Of a DNA stretch of 64,000 nt, positions 29,223 through 37,760 are shown one piece after another. The position numbers were made by a program, and so were the translations under genes. This stretch comes from Hymenobacter sp. H14-R3 (lineage in GTDB: Bacteria; Bacteroidota; Bacteroidia; Cytophagales; Hymenobacteraceae): the NCBI RefSeq assembly GCF_030063445.1, contig NZ_JASITD010000016.1, positions 51,373 to 115,372 on the forward strand, in the 5' to 3' direction. The notes under the pieces were generated by a model that saw only the letters and a list, made by a program, of their open reading frames with translations, was not told the DNA's origin and did not search any database. Numbering within the stretch: position 1 is the first letter of the stretch; every line of letters begins with the position of its first letter.

Positions 29223-30695
29223 CTACACCGCCGAGCACTTATCCAGCAGCTTTTCCAGGAGCGAAGCCAGGTCCACCGTCACAAACGAGGAGCAGTAGTC
29301 GGACAGGCCGTAGGGGATAACCAGCTTGCCCTGGTGGATGATGGAGCCGCACGAATACAGCACGTTGGGCACGTAGCCCTCGCGCTCCTCCTTGTTGGGA
29401 ATGAGCAGCGGCTCGCTGAGCCGCCCAATTTCGATGGCCGGGTCGTCGAGGTCCAACAAGCTCACGCCCAGGCAGTAGCGCCGCATGGGGCCCACGCCGT
29501 GGGTAATGAGGAGCCAGCCGTGCGCGGTTTCGATGGGCGAGCCGCAGTTGCCAATCTGGATGAATTCCCAGGGGCTCAGGGGCTCCTGCATCTGCACGGG
29601 GGCCTGCCAGATGTTGAGGTTGTCGGAGTACATGAGGTAGTTGCTCCAGCCGTCGATGCGCGACATCATGGCGAAGCGCCCCCCAATTTTGCGCGGAAAC
29701 AGCGCCAGGTTCTTGTTGTGGGCCCCGGCCCCGTGCAGCGGCATCACCCGGAAGCTGATAAAGTCCTCGGTGCGCAGCAGCTTGGGCGCGATGGTCACCC
29801 CGTCGTAGGCCGTGTAAGTGGCGTAGTACACCACCTGGCCGTCGTCGGCCACGAAGCGCACAAACCGGGCATCCTCGATGCCCCGGCGCTCAAAATCGGA
29901 CACCGGAAATATCACCCGGTCCGAAATATCGGTGTCGAGCGAAAACGTGAGGTCATAGTAAGCTTCGGCCAGCCAGAGCAGCTGGTCGTAGGCCGGTTTG
30001 AGGGCGGCGTCGGGCTGGGCGGCCTGGGCTTCGAGCACGGTCTGTTGCAGCAGGTTGAACTCGAAGCGGTCGGCCAGCCGGGCCGCTATTTCGGCTACCA
30101 CCTGCGGGTTGAGGCCCGCGGCGAAGGGCTGGGCGAAAAAGTCGGCCTTGTAGTATTCGGCGCTGCGCACGGTTTCGGCCTCATCAATGTAATTACCAGC
30201 CGGCAGCACGTGAATGTTGGCATCGGCGTCCAGCAGTGCCCGGCGAAACACGATGGAGGAAATGTGCCCCTCGCCCACCGCCCGAAAGCTGATGATGACG
30301 CGCTTTTCGCCCTCCTGCAGTTCCGACTGGTCGGGGTCTTCCACAATGGAGGGGTTGAAAAAGGCCGCCGACTCGATGGAGTACTCGTGAGTGAAATAAC
30401 TACCTATCAGTAGCTTACGATAATTTGTCAGTTTCTCAAAATCGAGGCCCAGCCCGGCAAACAAGGGTTGCAGCCGGGCGCAGTTGCGGCTGAGCACCCG
30501 CGTAATGTTGCGGTGGCGCTTGGAGTATTCCTGCAAAATGGGCGAAATGGTACCAAACACCTCCTCCTCACTCAGGGCCATCACGCGGCCAATAACCTGC
30601 TGGGCGCGCTCCTCCCCATAAAAAAAATAGCGGGCAATGACCCGCTTCATATCCGGATATACTTTCTCGGCTTCTCGTTCGATGGTGAGGCGCAT
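29223..30695 (-). CDS. GH130 glycoside phosphorylase (large type)
   Basis: A 490-residue protein. An N-terminal helical part (residues 1-110, with ISPILQEYSKRHRNITRVL) precedes a five-bladed propeller of the GH130 family (SAAFFNPSIVEDPDQSEL; ALFPRKIGGRFAMMSRIDGW; CGSPIETAHGWLLITHGVGP). The family phosphorolyses beta-mannosides, releasing mannose-1-phosphate; larger members with such an N-terminal extension include beta-1,2-oligomannan phosphorylases, but the exact linkage cannot be read from sequence. It is convergent with the kinase gene. No box was found directly upstream. Confidence 0.9.
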   Translation of the reverse strand: MRLTIEREAEKVYPDMKRVIARYFFYGEERAQQVIGRVMALSEEEVFGTISPILQEYSKRHRNITRVLSRNCARLQPLFAGLGLDFEKLTNYRKLLIGSYFTHEYSIESAAFFNPSIVEDPDQSELQEGEKRVIISFRAVGEGHISSIVFRRALLDADANIHVLPAGNYIDEAETVRSAEYYKADFFAQPFAAGLNPQVVAEIAARLADRFEFNLLQQTVLEAQAAQPDAALKPAYDQLLWLAEAYYDLTFSLDTDISDRVIFPVSDFERRGIEDARFVRFVADDGQVVYYATYTAYDGVTIAPKLLRTEDFISFRVMPLHGAGAHNKNLALFPRKIGGRFAMMSRIDGWSNYLMYSDNLNIWQAPVQMQEPLSPWEFIQIGNCGSPIETAHGWLLITHGVGPMRRYCLGVSLLDLDDPAIEIGRLSEPLLIPNKEEREGYVPNVLYSCGSIIHQGKLVIPYGLSDYCSSFVTVDLASLLEKLLDKCSAV

Positions 30696-30780
30696 GGCGA
30701 TGGGGTTACGCGCAGGGCGATTAACGCTAAAACCTAACGCATTGTATCACTGTAAGTTATTTGCTAACGAATGGCTTTTG

Positions 30781-31131
30781 CTAGGCGGCGGGCAGGGCGG
30801 CATCTTCCAGCTTGCTCAGCAACAAGGCCACCAGAGGCTCGCCTTCGGGCAGGCCTTGCTGGCGGTAGAGCTCCCTGCCATCGCGCAGGAGCACAAAGGC
30901 GGGCACGCCCTGGCCACCAAAGGCGTGCACCACGGCCTGGTGGCTGTCTTCGTCCACTCGCAGCACGTGAATAGCGGAGCCGAGCCGGTGCTGCAAGGCA
31001 TTGAGCAGCAAGTTGGTAGTCGTGCGGCCAAGTTGGCTTTCCTGCTGGGTGCCGGGGCCCACGGTGGGCAGCAGCACGAGCAGCGTGGCCGGATGGGCGG
31101 GCAACAGCGGGCGAAGGACGTTTGGAAACAT
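30781..31131 (-). CDS. Thioredoxin-fold protein without CXXC
   Basis: A 116-residue protein with thioredoxin topology: ATLLVLLPTVGPG, LQHRLGSAIHVLRVDEDSHQ, then VPAFVLLRDGRELYRQQGLP. The CXXC motif is missing (VGPGTQQ at that place) while the cis-proline is kept. Paralogue of the protein at 9524, which has an N-terminal extension. Both are behind a Crp/Fnr-type box, which suggests a common role in the same response. ATG 31131 lies about 60 nt after the -7 element. Confidence 0.75.
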   Translation of the reverse strand: MFPNVLRPLLPAHPATLLVLLPTVGPGTQQESQLGRTTTNLLLNALQHRLGSAIHVLRVDEDSHQAVVHAFGGQGVPAFVLLRDGRELYRQQGLPEGEPLVALLLSKLEDAALPAA

Positions 31132-31191
31132 GGGCCGGGGAAAAGTAAGCTACACCGTATCTAGCCGTAAGAGGGCCATAAAATGTAGCCG

Positions 31192-31257
31192 CAAAACTAC
31201 CGCAAGGCCCTGCCAGCCCGTATGATGCATATCAGGAAGCCGGGGTGACGTTTGTCA
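31192..31257 (-). promoter_or_regulatory. Crp/Fnr-type box plus -7 element (site 7)
   Basis: On the minus strand TGACAAACGTCA (31257-31246), 46 bp, then TAGTTTTG (31199-31192). Drives the thioredoxin-like gene that starts at 31131. This is the last such site seen in the window. Confidence 0.7.
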
Positions 31258-31587
31258 AGTCCGGTTGCGCGCGTCCGTGCGTGCCTGGCCTGGCGCGAGG
31301 GCCTCCGCGTCGTTCACGCCGCTGCCAGTTATGGCCACAACACGCTGATAAAGCCATCGCCAGTTACTGAGAGGCCCGCTGTTCAGCTAGCAGTAGCGGC
31401 GGCAAGAGTGTCGGGCGGCGGCAGTTAAGAAGGGGACGAAAATCAAGCCCACAAAGTGCAACTAGCACGTCAAATCAGGCACGCAAATAACTATCTATCA
31501 ATTATTTATGGTAAATACCTCAACCGTTCCCACCATTTGCTCATCCACCATCTCGTCTGGCTAAACGTTAACAGCAATAGGGCAAGG

Positions 31588-31617
31588 GCCCCGCTCGGGT
31601 TTTCCGGCGGGGCTTTT
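31588..31617 (+). terminator. Terminator-like hairpin with T-run
   Basis: GCCCCGC (31588-31594) pairs with GCGGGGC (31607-31613), with inner CGG/CCG pairs, followed by TTTT. No plus-strand gene precedes it, so it may end a small untranslated RNA or transcription from the left. Confidence 0.5.
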
Positions 31618-31754
31618 GGCTTGCTGCTGGCTTGCTTAGAAGTTAAATTCAGGCGGGCCGCTCCTCGTTGCAGAGGCAGAAAGCCTGCTTGCCTAACAGC
31701 CGGGTCTAGGACGGGTCGGCGGGCAGCATGCCGCACCCCTATGACGCCGGCTTT

Positions 31755-31933
31755 GTCGTGGTTTTTGTAATAGCACCCACCGCGTAGCTTGGGCAGATTT
31801 TTCTTTACATCGCGCTGCAAATTTTCGTCGCCCTGCAAAAAAATAATGCTGACAATGAGGCTTTTATCCCCAGCGTAAGGTTCCCGCGCGGTCTCACCCA
31901 AGTCAGCCCGGCACCTATTACCAAAACCACGAC
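31755..31933. repeat. Two outlying iterons in inverted orientation, downstream of rep
   Basis: GTCGTGGTTTTTGTAATAG at 31755-31773 on the plus strand and CTATTACCAAAACCACGAC at 31915-31933 (minus orientation, two mismatches to the main iteron). They face each other across 141 bp on the far side of rep from the main array. Confidence 0.7.
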
Positions 31934-32006
31934 AAACCCCTCCCCTACCTACGGGCTGGCCTATCAATAGTAAGTTGTGCCCCCGCAATTACCCTGGCAG
32001 CGCGCT

Positions 32007-33200
32007 TCAGGCGGGTAGCTGCAGCAGCTGCGTTTCCAGGCCCGCGATAACCGCCCGCACCTGGTCAAGGGCGGCCGGGCGCGTGCCCTCTGAATAGGCA
32101 GTGGAAGCCAGCACAAATTTGAGGCTGTTGCGCGCGTCCTCCAGCTCGGCCAGCAGCTTGCTGCGCTGCTTACTCCGGCGGTTGGCAGGCGGCGGTGGGT
32201 TCTTTTTGCACTGGGCCTCGTGCTCGGCCAGCAGGTGCTGCTTGGTGATGGCCGTAAATACTGACCCTGGCAAACTCTTGACTTTGCCTTCCTGAAACTT
32301 CGCCTGCTGCGTGCGCACCACAAACTGCACGTAATCGGGCGTGATGCTGCCCTGGTCCACCAGCTCCTGCACGGCGGCCAGGCTGGGCGGGGCCAGGCCC
32401 AACTCCTTTAGCACCTGCTGCCAGCCCGGTGGGGCCGGCTCCAGGGCTTCGGGCAGGGTTAGCAGCGGCTTAAAGGTGAATTTAATCTGTGCCACGCTCT
32501 TGCCCTCGCGCAGCAGCTCGTACTCAAACGGCAGGTCCGTCTGGCTCAGCTCCTGCCGGGCCCGGTCCAGCACCCGCAGGCGAAACAGCGGAAACTGCTT
32601 GTACTGCCCATCCAGGTTCAAAATACTCTTCAACTCACTCACGCCCAGCACCCGGGTGCCGAAGGCGGCATACTCTTTCAACAGCCAGTAAATGCGGTAG
32701 GAATGCGGGCTTTTCAGCTTAAGCAGCTGCACCACCTGGGCCTTGGTAAAGTTTTGGTGCAACTGCAGCAGGTAGGGCATTACCTCGTCGTTGAAGCGCA
32801 CCCGCAACGCCCCTTCCTCGCCCCGGTACTTGGCGTAGGCCATGAGCGGAAGCTTGTCAAAGTCTGGGGTGGCGCTGGCCCGGCGCTCGCGCCGGCGGCC
32901 CACTGGCGGGCGCTCAATATGCAGAATGCGGCTTACGAGCAGGTCGCACATGGCGGCAACCTGCTGGTAGTCCTTGGCGCTGGGCCGCCGCCCCGACAAG
33001 GCCACAATCTCGGTCAGCGGAATGCGCATCTCCCGAAACTCGTTGTCATCCCGCCTGATGCGGGAGAGCATGGCCATGAACAGGCGCATCTCCACCGTGC
33101 TCAAATCAAACCGCGCATTCACCAGCGCATTGTGCTGCACCACTACTTTGCCCCCAACATTGGTGGGCTCCGGCACGTGGTCAAACAGGGTGGGTTGCAT
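32007..33200 (-). CDS. Plasmid replication initiator, Rep_3 (RepB) family
   Basis: A 397-residue initiator. The first winged-helix domain begins VVQHNALVNARFDLSTVEMR with LFMAMLSRIRRDD, characteristic of Rep_3 proteins; the second domain includes AKYRGEEGALRVRFNDEVMP and VVQLLKLKSPHSYRIYWLLK. The basic C-terminal part (NRRSKQRSKLLAELEDARNS) extends beyond the core. The gene reads away from a cluster of eight iterons and two DnaA boxes located 140-350 bp upstream of its start, the normal arrangement of an iteron plasmid in which the protein both starts replication and represses itself. ATG 33200 begins MQPTLFDHVPEP. Confidence 0.93.
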   Translation of the reverse strand: MQPTLFDHVPEPTNVGGKVVVQHNALVNARFDLSTVEMRLFMAMLSRIRRDDNEFREMRIPLTEIVALSGRRPSAKDYQQVAAMCDLLVSRILHIERPPVGRRRERRASATPDFDKLPLMAYAKYRGEEGALRVRFNDEVMPYLLQLHQNFTKAQVVQLLKLKSPHSYRIYWLLKEYAAFGTRVLGVSELKSILNLDGQYKQFPLFRLRVLDRARQELSQTDLPFEYELLREGKSVAQIKFTFKPLLTLPEALEPAPPGWQQVLKELGLAPPSLAAVQELVDQGSITPDYVQFVVRTQQAKFQEGKVKSLPGSVFTAITKQHLLAEHEAQCKKNPPPPANRRSKQRSKLLAELEDARNSLKFVLASTAYSEGTRPAALDQVRAVIAGLETQLLQLPA

Positions 33201-33339
33201 AAGGTCAGGTAGCAGTGATACCTCAAAGGTGCGGCTGCCTTTTTAGTATTACAAATAAAGTTTCCTGTAATAGGTAAACCGAGGCTTTTTCCCAGCGAGT
33301 GGGGCAAATCTCAGGCAGCTCAACTTGTCTTTCTGTGAG

Positions 33340-33369
33340 TTATCCACATTTTTTTGCGAGTTATCCACA
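33340..33369 (+). promoter_or_regulatory. Two DnaA boxes
   Basis: TTATCCACA occurs at 33340-33348 and 33361-33369, both perfect consensus, 21 bp apart and just before the first iteron. Confidence 0.85.
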
Positions 33370-33375
33370 CTCTCC

Positions 33376-33546
33376 TTCGTGGTTTTTGTAATAGGCTTCG
33401 TGCTTTTGTAATAGATGTTCGTGGTTTTTGTAATAGGTATTCGTGGTTTTTGTAATAGCACCTTCGTGGTTTTTGTAATAGATGTTCGTGCTTTTGTAAT
33501 AGATGTTCGTGGTTTTTGTAATAGATGTTCGTGGTTTTTGTAATAG
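33376..33546 (+). repeat. Array of eight direct iterons
   Basis: The unit TTCGTGGTTTTTGTAATAG starts at 33376, 33397, 33418, 33440, 33463, 33485, 33506 and 33528, i.e. every 21-23 bp or two helix turns. The second and sixth copies are one base shorter (TTCGTGCTTTTGTAATAG). Expected binding sites of the Rep protein. Confidence 0.95.
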
Positions 33547-33734
33547 ATGGGCCTTGTATCGTTCTATCATACAAGGGGTTATGAGTGCCGTAAACCTTAT
33601 AAAAGGATAAACATTATAAACCACCAGGTTAAAGGGGGGGGGGGCTTTTTTTGAAAATTCAGGGTCAGGTCAGGTTTTCGCTACCGCTGCCAACGCCCCC
33701 AACCGAAGGCTAGGTGACTGGGCGCGCGCGGCCC

Positions 33735-34031
33735 TTCGTGGTTTTTGTAATAGATGGAGCTAAGGCCAGAGCTTACTTGTGCTGTAACACGCTGTTTATT
33801 AGTATTTTGTCTTCTATGGTATAAGAAAAATGTCCCTGTGGGGGCTCGCTTGCTGCCAGGTATTGGGCTCCAAACCAGGGGTTGGGGGCCAGCACAGGGC
33901 CGCCAACTATTACAAAAACCACGAGCGAAAGCCTTTTTGGCCATTCCAGGGGCAGTTTTCGGCCCCCAGCTATTACAAAAACCACGAAAGCGTTTTGCTC
34001 AACCGGCGCAGCTTCGTGGTTTTTGTAATAG
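33735..34031. repeat. Four extra iterons in both orientations
   Basis: Plus copies at 33735-33753 and 34013-34031; minus copies at 33907-33924 and 33970-33988. They sit singly, unlike the tandem array, and form two facing pairs. They may serve copy-number control by handcuffing, or inhibit firing. No coding frame is supported in 33630-34550. Confidence 0.9.
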
Positions 34032-34039
34032 CTGCAACG

Positions 34040-34637
34040 GAAGCTGCCAGTGGTAGCCGATGGGTCAGGATAAATTGGCCAGTACCCACAATGCGCTACC
34101 ACCCTTACTACCCAACCGGTCTAATTAAGGCTTTTAGGGCCTCCTGTCAGCCTGCAAGCATGTGTTTGCTACACCGGTACGCCTAGAGTGTTTTGGTGCG
34201 CTCTGGTGGCAGCTATGCCGGCCAAGAAACGTCCTCGGTTCCTACGGTGCGAGTTCCGTAGCCACCAGGTGCCGCTGCCGGAAACTTGTAGCTGGCAGGG
34301 CTAGCCAAGCTTCTTGGCTTGAGCTGACTCGAAAAATCCTGCTTAAGTAAAACTATATAAAATTTCCCAAATAAATTGATTAAGTATAATTTATAACGCC
34401 ATTCTGTAGGCAGTATAAATGGCTGTTCCCTACTGGTGAGCATGGAGGAATAAATAAAGATAAAAAGATGATAAACACAAAAAGACAGAATTTATAAAAA
34501 GCTTAAAATTTGGTAAAGACCGTATTTTCTATAAAGAAAACAAGATTCATATCATGCGCTTCGGTACTTTCGTAAAAACCAGTCAGACTGAGCTTTGCGT
34601 TGAAAAAAATGGGCTACCCAATGACGAATATTTCTCA
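34040..34637. other. AT-rich intergenic region
   Basis: The base composition drops sharply from about 34330 (long A/T runs) up to the partition genes. No gene is supported; a 60-codon frame at 34554 is largely made of the repeats described next. Confidence 0.5.
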
Positions 34638-34731
34638 TCTTTACGAAAATATACTGCCTCTACTAAAGATGTCTTTACCATCTTTAGTGAAAGATTGTCT
34701 TTACAAAGCGAATTTTCTTTACCATCTTTAC
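34638..34731. promoter_or_regulatory. Candidate partition site/operator (TCTTTAC repeats)
   Basis: TCTTTAC occurs five times (34638, 34672, 34698, 34716, 34725). Arms CTAAAGATG (34663-34671) and CATCTTTAG (34679-34687) are perfect complements around one copy, and the 15-mer TCTTTACCATCTTTA is repeated exactly at 34672 and 34716. The cluster lies 43 bp before parA, as expected for parS or the parA operator. Confidence 0.6.
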
Positions 34732-34773
34732 GGTAAGAAAACCAGGTGATATTTTTTGTTTTCTCAGTTTCTC

Positions 34774-35538
34774 ATGAAAGTTATTGCTATTGCCCAGCAT
34801 AAGGGTGGGGTTGGTAAGACTACCTCCGCGCTCGGCATTGGGCACTCGCTGGTGCTGCTTGGGCACCGGGTGCTTCTTATTGACTGCGACCCGCAGAGCA
34901 ACCTGAGCTCCAGCTTTCCGGACCTGCAGCCCGCTAACCTGTGCATGGTGCTACGGGGGGAGGCCACGCTGGCTGAGGTGGTGCAGCCGGTGAGCGAACG
35001 CCTGAGCCTAATTGCCTCGCGGCCCGAGTTGAGCCCATTGGAACGCATGATTGGGGCCGATGCTACCCATCCCAACCTGCTGCGCCGTCAGTTGGCCGCC
35101 CTGCGCCCTCACTACGACTACTTGGTACTGGACACGCCCCCGTCGATGGGACCCATGACGGTGATGAGCCTGGTAGCCGCCGACTGCGTGGTAGCCCCCA
35201 TGCGGCCCGACCCCTTTGCCTTTGCAGGTTTCTACAAGCTGCTGGATATGCTCGATGCGGTGCGCGATAACTTCAACCCCAGCCTGGAGTTGAAAGGCGT
35301 ATTTCTGACGCAGTACCACCCCAGCTACCGCGGGCAGGTGTACCACGACTTCGCGGCTGAGTTGGCCCGGCAACCCCGCGTGCAGGGACTACTGACCGGA
35401 ACATCCATTCGCATTAATGCGAAGCTGGTGGAAGCCGTAGCTCTGAAAATAAGCATCCATGCCCACGCCCCTGACTCGAACAGCGCCCAGGACTACTTGG
35501 CCCTTACCCGCGAACTCCTCACCCGAATTGCTGTATGA
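34774..35538 (+). CDS. parA: ParA-type partition ATPase
   Basis: A 254-residue protein of the short ParA (type Ib) kind without an N-terminal DNA-binding domain. The deviant Walker A is KGGVGKTT (residues 10-17), Walker A' is VLDTPPSMGP, and LLIDCDPQSNLSS follows strand 2. It moves plasmid copies apart on the nucleoid together with a small centromere-binding protein. ATG 34774 is chosen over ATG 34756 because the fold begins MKVIAIAQHKGG. Overlaps the next start by 4 nt. Confidence 0.93.
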   Translation: MKVIAIAQHKGGVGKTTSALGIGHSLVLLGHRVLLIDCDPQSNLSSSFPDLQPANLCMVLRGEATLAEVVQPVSERLSLIASRPELSPLERMIGADATHPNLLRRQLAALRPHYDYLVLDTPPSMGPMTVMSLVAADCVVAPMRPDPFAFAGFYKLLDMLDAVRDNFNPSLELKGVFLTQYHPSYRGQVYHDFAAELARQPRVQGLLTGTSIRINAKLVEAVALKISIHAHAPDSNSAQDYLALTRELLTRIAV

Positions 35539-35924
35539 ATAAGCCCGTCCGCCCAAGCTTCGCTACCGCCGCCGTGGCCGAGATAACCAGCACCAGCCAG
35601 GCCTCGAAGCCCGTGAACCCCGACGAAGCGCTGTGGCCCAATGCCGGTATTATTCGCAGTAGCCCGGACGCGGCGCTGGGTAATAAAGATGCAAAAGATA
35701 ATAAAGATGAGAAAGAAATAAAGCCGGAAAAGATAACTTTTTCCAATAAACTTGAAGCAGCCACCTACCTCAAGCTGCAACAGCTGGCTACCTACGGAGG
35801 GGAGAATATTCAGGAAATACTGGAAGCGGCGCTCACTGCTTACTTCGCCGATAAGGAAGAGGCCTCCCGCCCACTGCCCCCCAAGGTGCTGGTTACACTG
35901 CGCCGTAAGTACCCGTTTCTATAA
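35535..35924 (+). CDS. Small ParB-like partner (ribbon-helix-helix type suspected)
   Basis: A 129-residue protein translationally coupled to parA (ATGA). Residues 1-60 are disordered and charged (NKDAKDNKDEKEIKPEK); residues about 65-110 (ITFSNKLEAATYLKLQQLAT then ENIQEILEAALTAYFAD) look like a short beta strand followed by two helices, as in ribbon-helix-helix centromere-binding proteins. This position and form suggest the parS-binding partner of ParA. A run of ten G's lies just after the stop (35932-35941). Confidence 0.7.
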   Translation: MNKPVRPSFATAAVAEITSTSQASKPVNPDEALWPNAGIIRSSPDAALGNKDAKDNKDEKEIKPEKITFSNKLEAATYLKLQQLATYGGENIQEILEAALTAYFADKEEASRPLPPKVLVTLRRKYPFL

Positions 35925-36009
35925 AGGCGGTGGGGGGGGGGCGGGCAGTCCATACTGCAAAGGCGCGGTGAGCAACAGCCGGGGGAATACCCATTGCAAT
36001 AGCACCACA

Positions 36010-36333
36010 ATGGCCTTCGGCTACCTCGAACACGGAGTAGTTGACCCAGCGCTGCCGCTGGCCGAGTTTGTGAGAAACTTCTGGATGCTGGCCAATCCGT
36101 CGGCAGTGGAGCAGCCTGTTGTCCTCGTGCCTGATGGGCGCATTGACAGGTTCTTTGGCTATTCCGCGGCCGAACCTTACCATGTGACCCTGCTAGGGCT
36201 GCAAGACCGGCCCGAGGCTCAGGTAATTGCGTCTCATTCCACTCTGTTCGCACCCATTGGCATCCGGGCCGGAGCCGTGTTCGTCAAGTGTGAGCCACCA
36301 GGCAAAGGCCGTGGGGCTGAGTTGCTGAAGTAG
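36010..36333 (+). pseudogene. AraC-type regulator, N-terminal fragment
   Basis: From ATG 36010 the frame reads PLAEFVRNFWMLANPS, then VVLVPDGRIDRFFGYSAAEP and HVTLLGLQDRPEAQVI, the sensory N-terminal domain (DUF6597 type) of a group of AraC regulators. After about residue 85 similarity is lost and the frame ends at 107 codons. The DNA-binding domain is missing. Broken next to an IS3 relic. Confidence 0.6.
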
Positions 36334-36392
36334 GTGCTCGTGCAAGTAGCAGCCCCGGACTTCGAGCAGGAACCGTTTAAATGACAGATTTT

Positions 36393-36420
36393 GCCGCGCC
36401 GCGCCGCGCCGCGCCGCGCC
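36393..36420. repeat. 5-bp tandem repeat (GCCGC)
   Basis: About 5.6 copies of GCCGC in a row, between the AraC and IS3 relics. Confidence 0.85.
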
Positions 36421-36544
36421 AAAGCCGGTGGCTCTGTTCAGCCCATTGAGCGGCGGGGGCAGGCTCGCTGGCCAGTCGGAAAAATTGGGTTCGGTTGGCA
36501 TCATGGCGTCTCGGTCTGCGATAGCCTGCGTCTAAAGCAGGCAA

Positions 36545-36793
36545 CTGGCGATGGTTTTTTTTAAAACGTCCAGCTCCTGTGCCAACCGTTTGTTGGCCGT
36601 GCGCAGGGCCCGCACTTCGGCGGCCTCGTCCGGGTCGGCGGGTAAGGGCGGCTGGGCGGCTTTCTACCACTGGTAAATCAATAGTCAGGGCGCGGGCGGC
36701 CGCCCGCGCGGAGCGGCTTTCGCTGGCCAGCCGCAGGGCTTCGGCGCGGAAGGCCGCATCATAACGCAGCCGTTTCGGAGGAGCTTTTTCCAT
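36545..36793 (-). pseudogene. IS3-family OrfA transposase relic
   Basis: From ATG 36793 the frame reads LRYDAAFRAEALRLASESRS then AAARALTID, the start of IS3 OrfA. A frameshift follows; another frame continues YQW-stop-KAAQPPLPADPD and VRALRTANKRLAQELDVLKK, the leucine-zipper end, and then breaks. One frameshift and one internal stop make it inactive. OrfB is absent. Confidence 0.75.
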
Positions 36794-36844
36794 GAGTTGG
36801 GGAAGTTAACACCCAATTCTCTCCTGCTTAACTAGACCACCCCA

Positions 36845-37680
36845 ACCTACGCCAACCGGGCCGGGCGCCCCTACCAAAGCGGCTCGACTATCCAAAACGT
36901 GGACGTGCAGACCCATATCCATAACCTGCTGCGCGGCCCCAAAAACCGGTCCGGGCGCCTGACGCTGCGCGATGCGCGGGACCGGCAGTTACCCGCGTGC
37001 TGCCCCGCCGCGGCTACGGCCAGCCCACGCCCACCGTGCCGGTGCGCCTGCGCTTTCTGCCCGGCAACATGGCCTATCTGCAAGTCAATGAGCTTGCAAC
37101 CGACGCGGGCTTCAAGCGCTTCGTGGCGGCCTTCGACTCGATAAAAACCACCCGCGCCCTTATTATCGACCTGCACCAGAACGGCGGCGGCAGCTTCGAA
37201 AACGGTTTCAACATCCTGAGCTACCTCACCAGCCAGCCTTACCGGGCAGGCAGCTACCAGTCGCGCATTTACAGCGCCGTGGGCCGGGCGCGGGGCGCGG
37301 GCGTGCGCTTCCGGGGCGCGGGGCGCGGGCGTGCGCTTCCGGGGCGCGGGCCCGCGCTTCGAGGACCTGTACAAAACCAGTACCTGGGACCTGGCGGCCC
37401 CAACAAGCGCTATACCAAGCTGGTCGCCGTGCGCATGAGCGGCGAAACGTTTTCAGCGGCCGAGGACTTTTGCGCGGCCTACGTGGGCCTGAAGCGCGGG
37501 GCACTGGTAGGCGAGGCCACCGGTGGCATCAGGGCGCGGGTTTGCACCAAGCGCTACGCCTACCCCGACGGCACCGAGTGGAACGGCATCGGCAGCGTGC
37601 CCACCGTGGCCGCCCTGCAAGCCGGCCGCGCCCCCGTGCTCGAAGCCGCCCTGCGCACGCTGGGAGCCCTGGCTGAGCCT
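36845..37680 (+). pseudogene. S41-type peptidase, C-terminal relic
   Basis: The first frame encodes STIQNVDVQTHIHNLLRGPK, a PDZ-like part. After a frameshift near 36990 the second frame gives YLQVNELATDAGFKRFVAAF, ALIIDLHQNGGGSFENGF and SGETFSAAEDFCAAYVGLKR (catalytic Ser in TFSAAEDF). A 28-bp tandem duplication at about 37295-37350 and a lost base near 37398 together restore the frame but scramble 25 residues. The N-terminal half is missing where the IS3 relic adjoins. A different, intact S41 peptidase is at 44811. Confidence 0.7.
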
Positions 37681-37760
37681 GCGGCGCGCAAATCGGCCCA
37701 GCGTAAATTTATGCACAATCAAGTGATTTTCAATTATATGCAGCTAAATGTTCAGGCCGT

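Larger units (their letters stand above)
31258..32006. other. Gap between stress island and replication unit
   Basis: No supported gene. It contains a terminator-like hairpin near 31600 and two outlying iterons (31755-31773 plus, 31915-31933 minus). Open frames here are short or read through iterons. Confidence 0.5.
33330..33625. other. Replication origin (oriV) of an iteron replicon
   Basis: Combines two DnaA boxes, eight iterons (33376-33546) and an adjacent AT-rich stretch (33556-33625, ATAAAAGGATAAACATTATA) suited to strand opening. A run of eleven G's follows at 33634-33644. The initiator gene lies immediately to the left. Confidence 0.85.

Noticed and set aside
31506..31988. 160-codon minus-strand frame between the island and rep
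   Set aside because: It reads through an iteron and the hairpin and shows no domain or convincing start.
33376..33546. Regular direct repeats that resemble a CRISPR array
   Set aside because: Units are 18-19 bp and the gaps only 2-4 bp, with DnaA boxes and a Rep_3 gene next to them; there are no spacers or cas genes.
33249..33624. Minus-strand open frames with repeated YYKNHEHLLQK words
   Set aside because: They are the translation of the iteron array; length and phase follow the 21-23 bp repeat, not a protein.
34554..34736. 60-codon plus-strand frame before parA
   Set aside because: It is made largely of the TCTTTAC repeats and has atypical composition; better explained as a DNA site.
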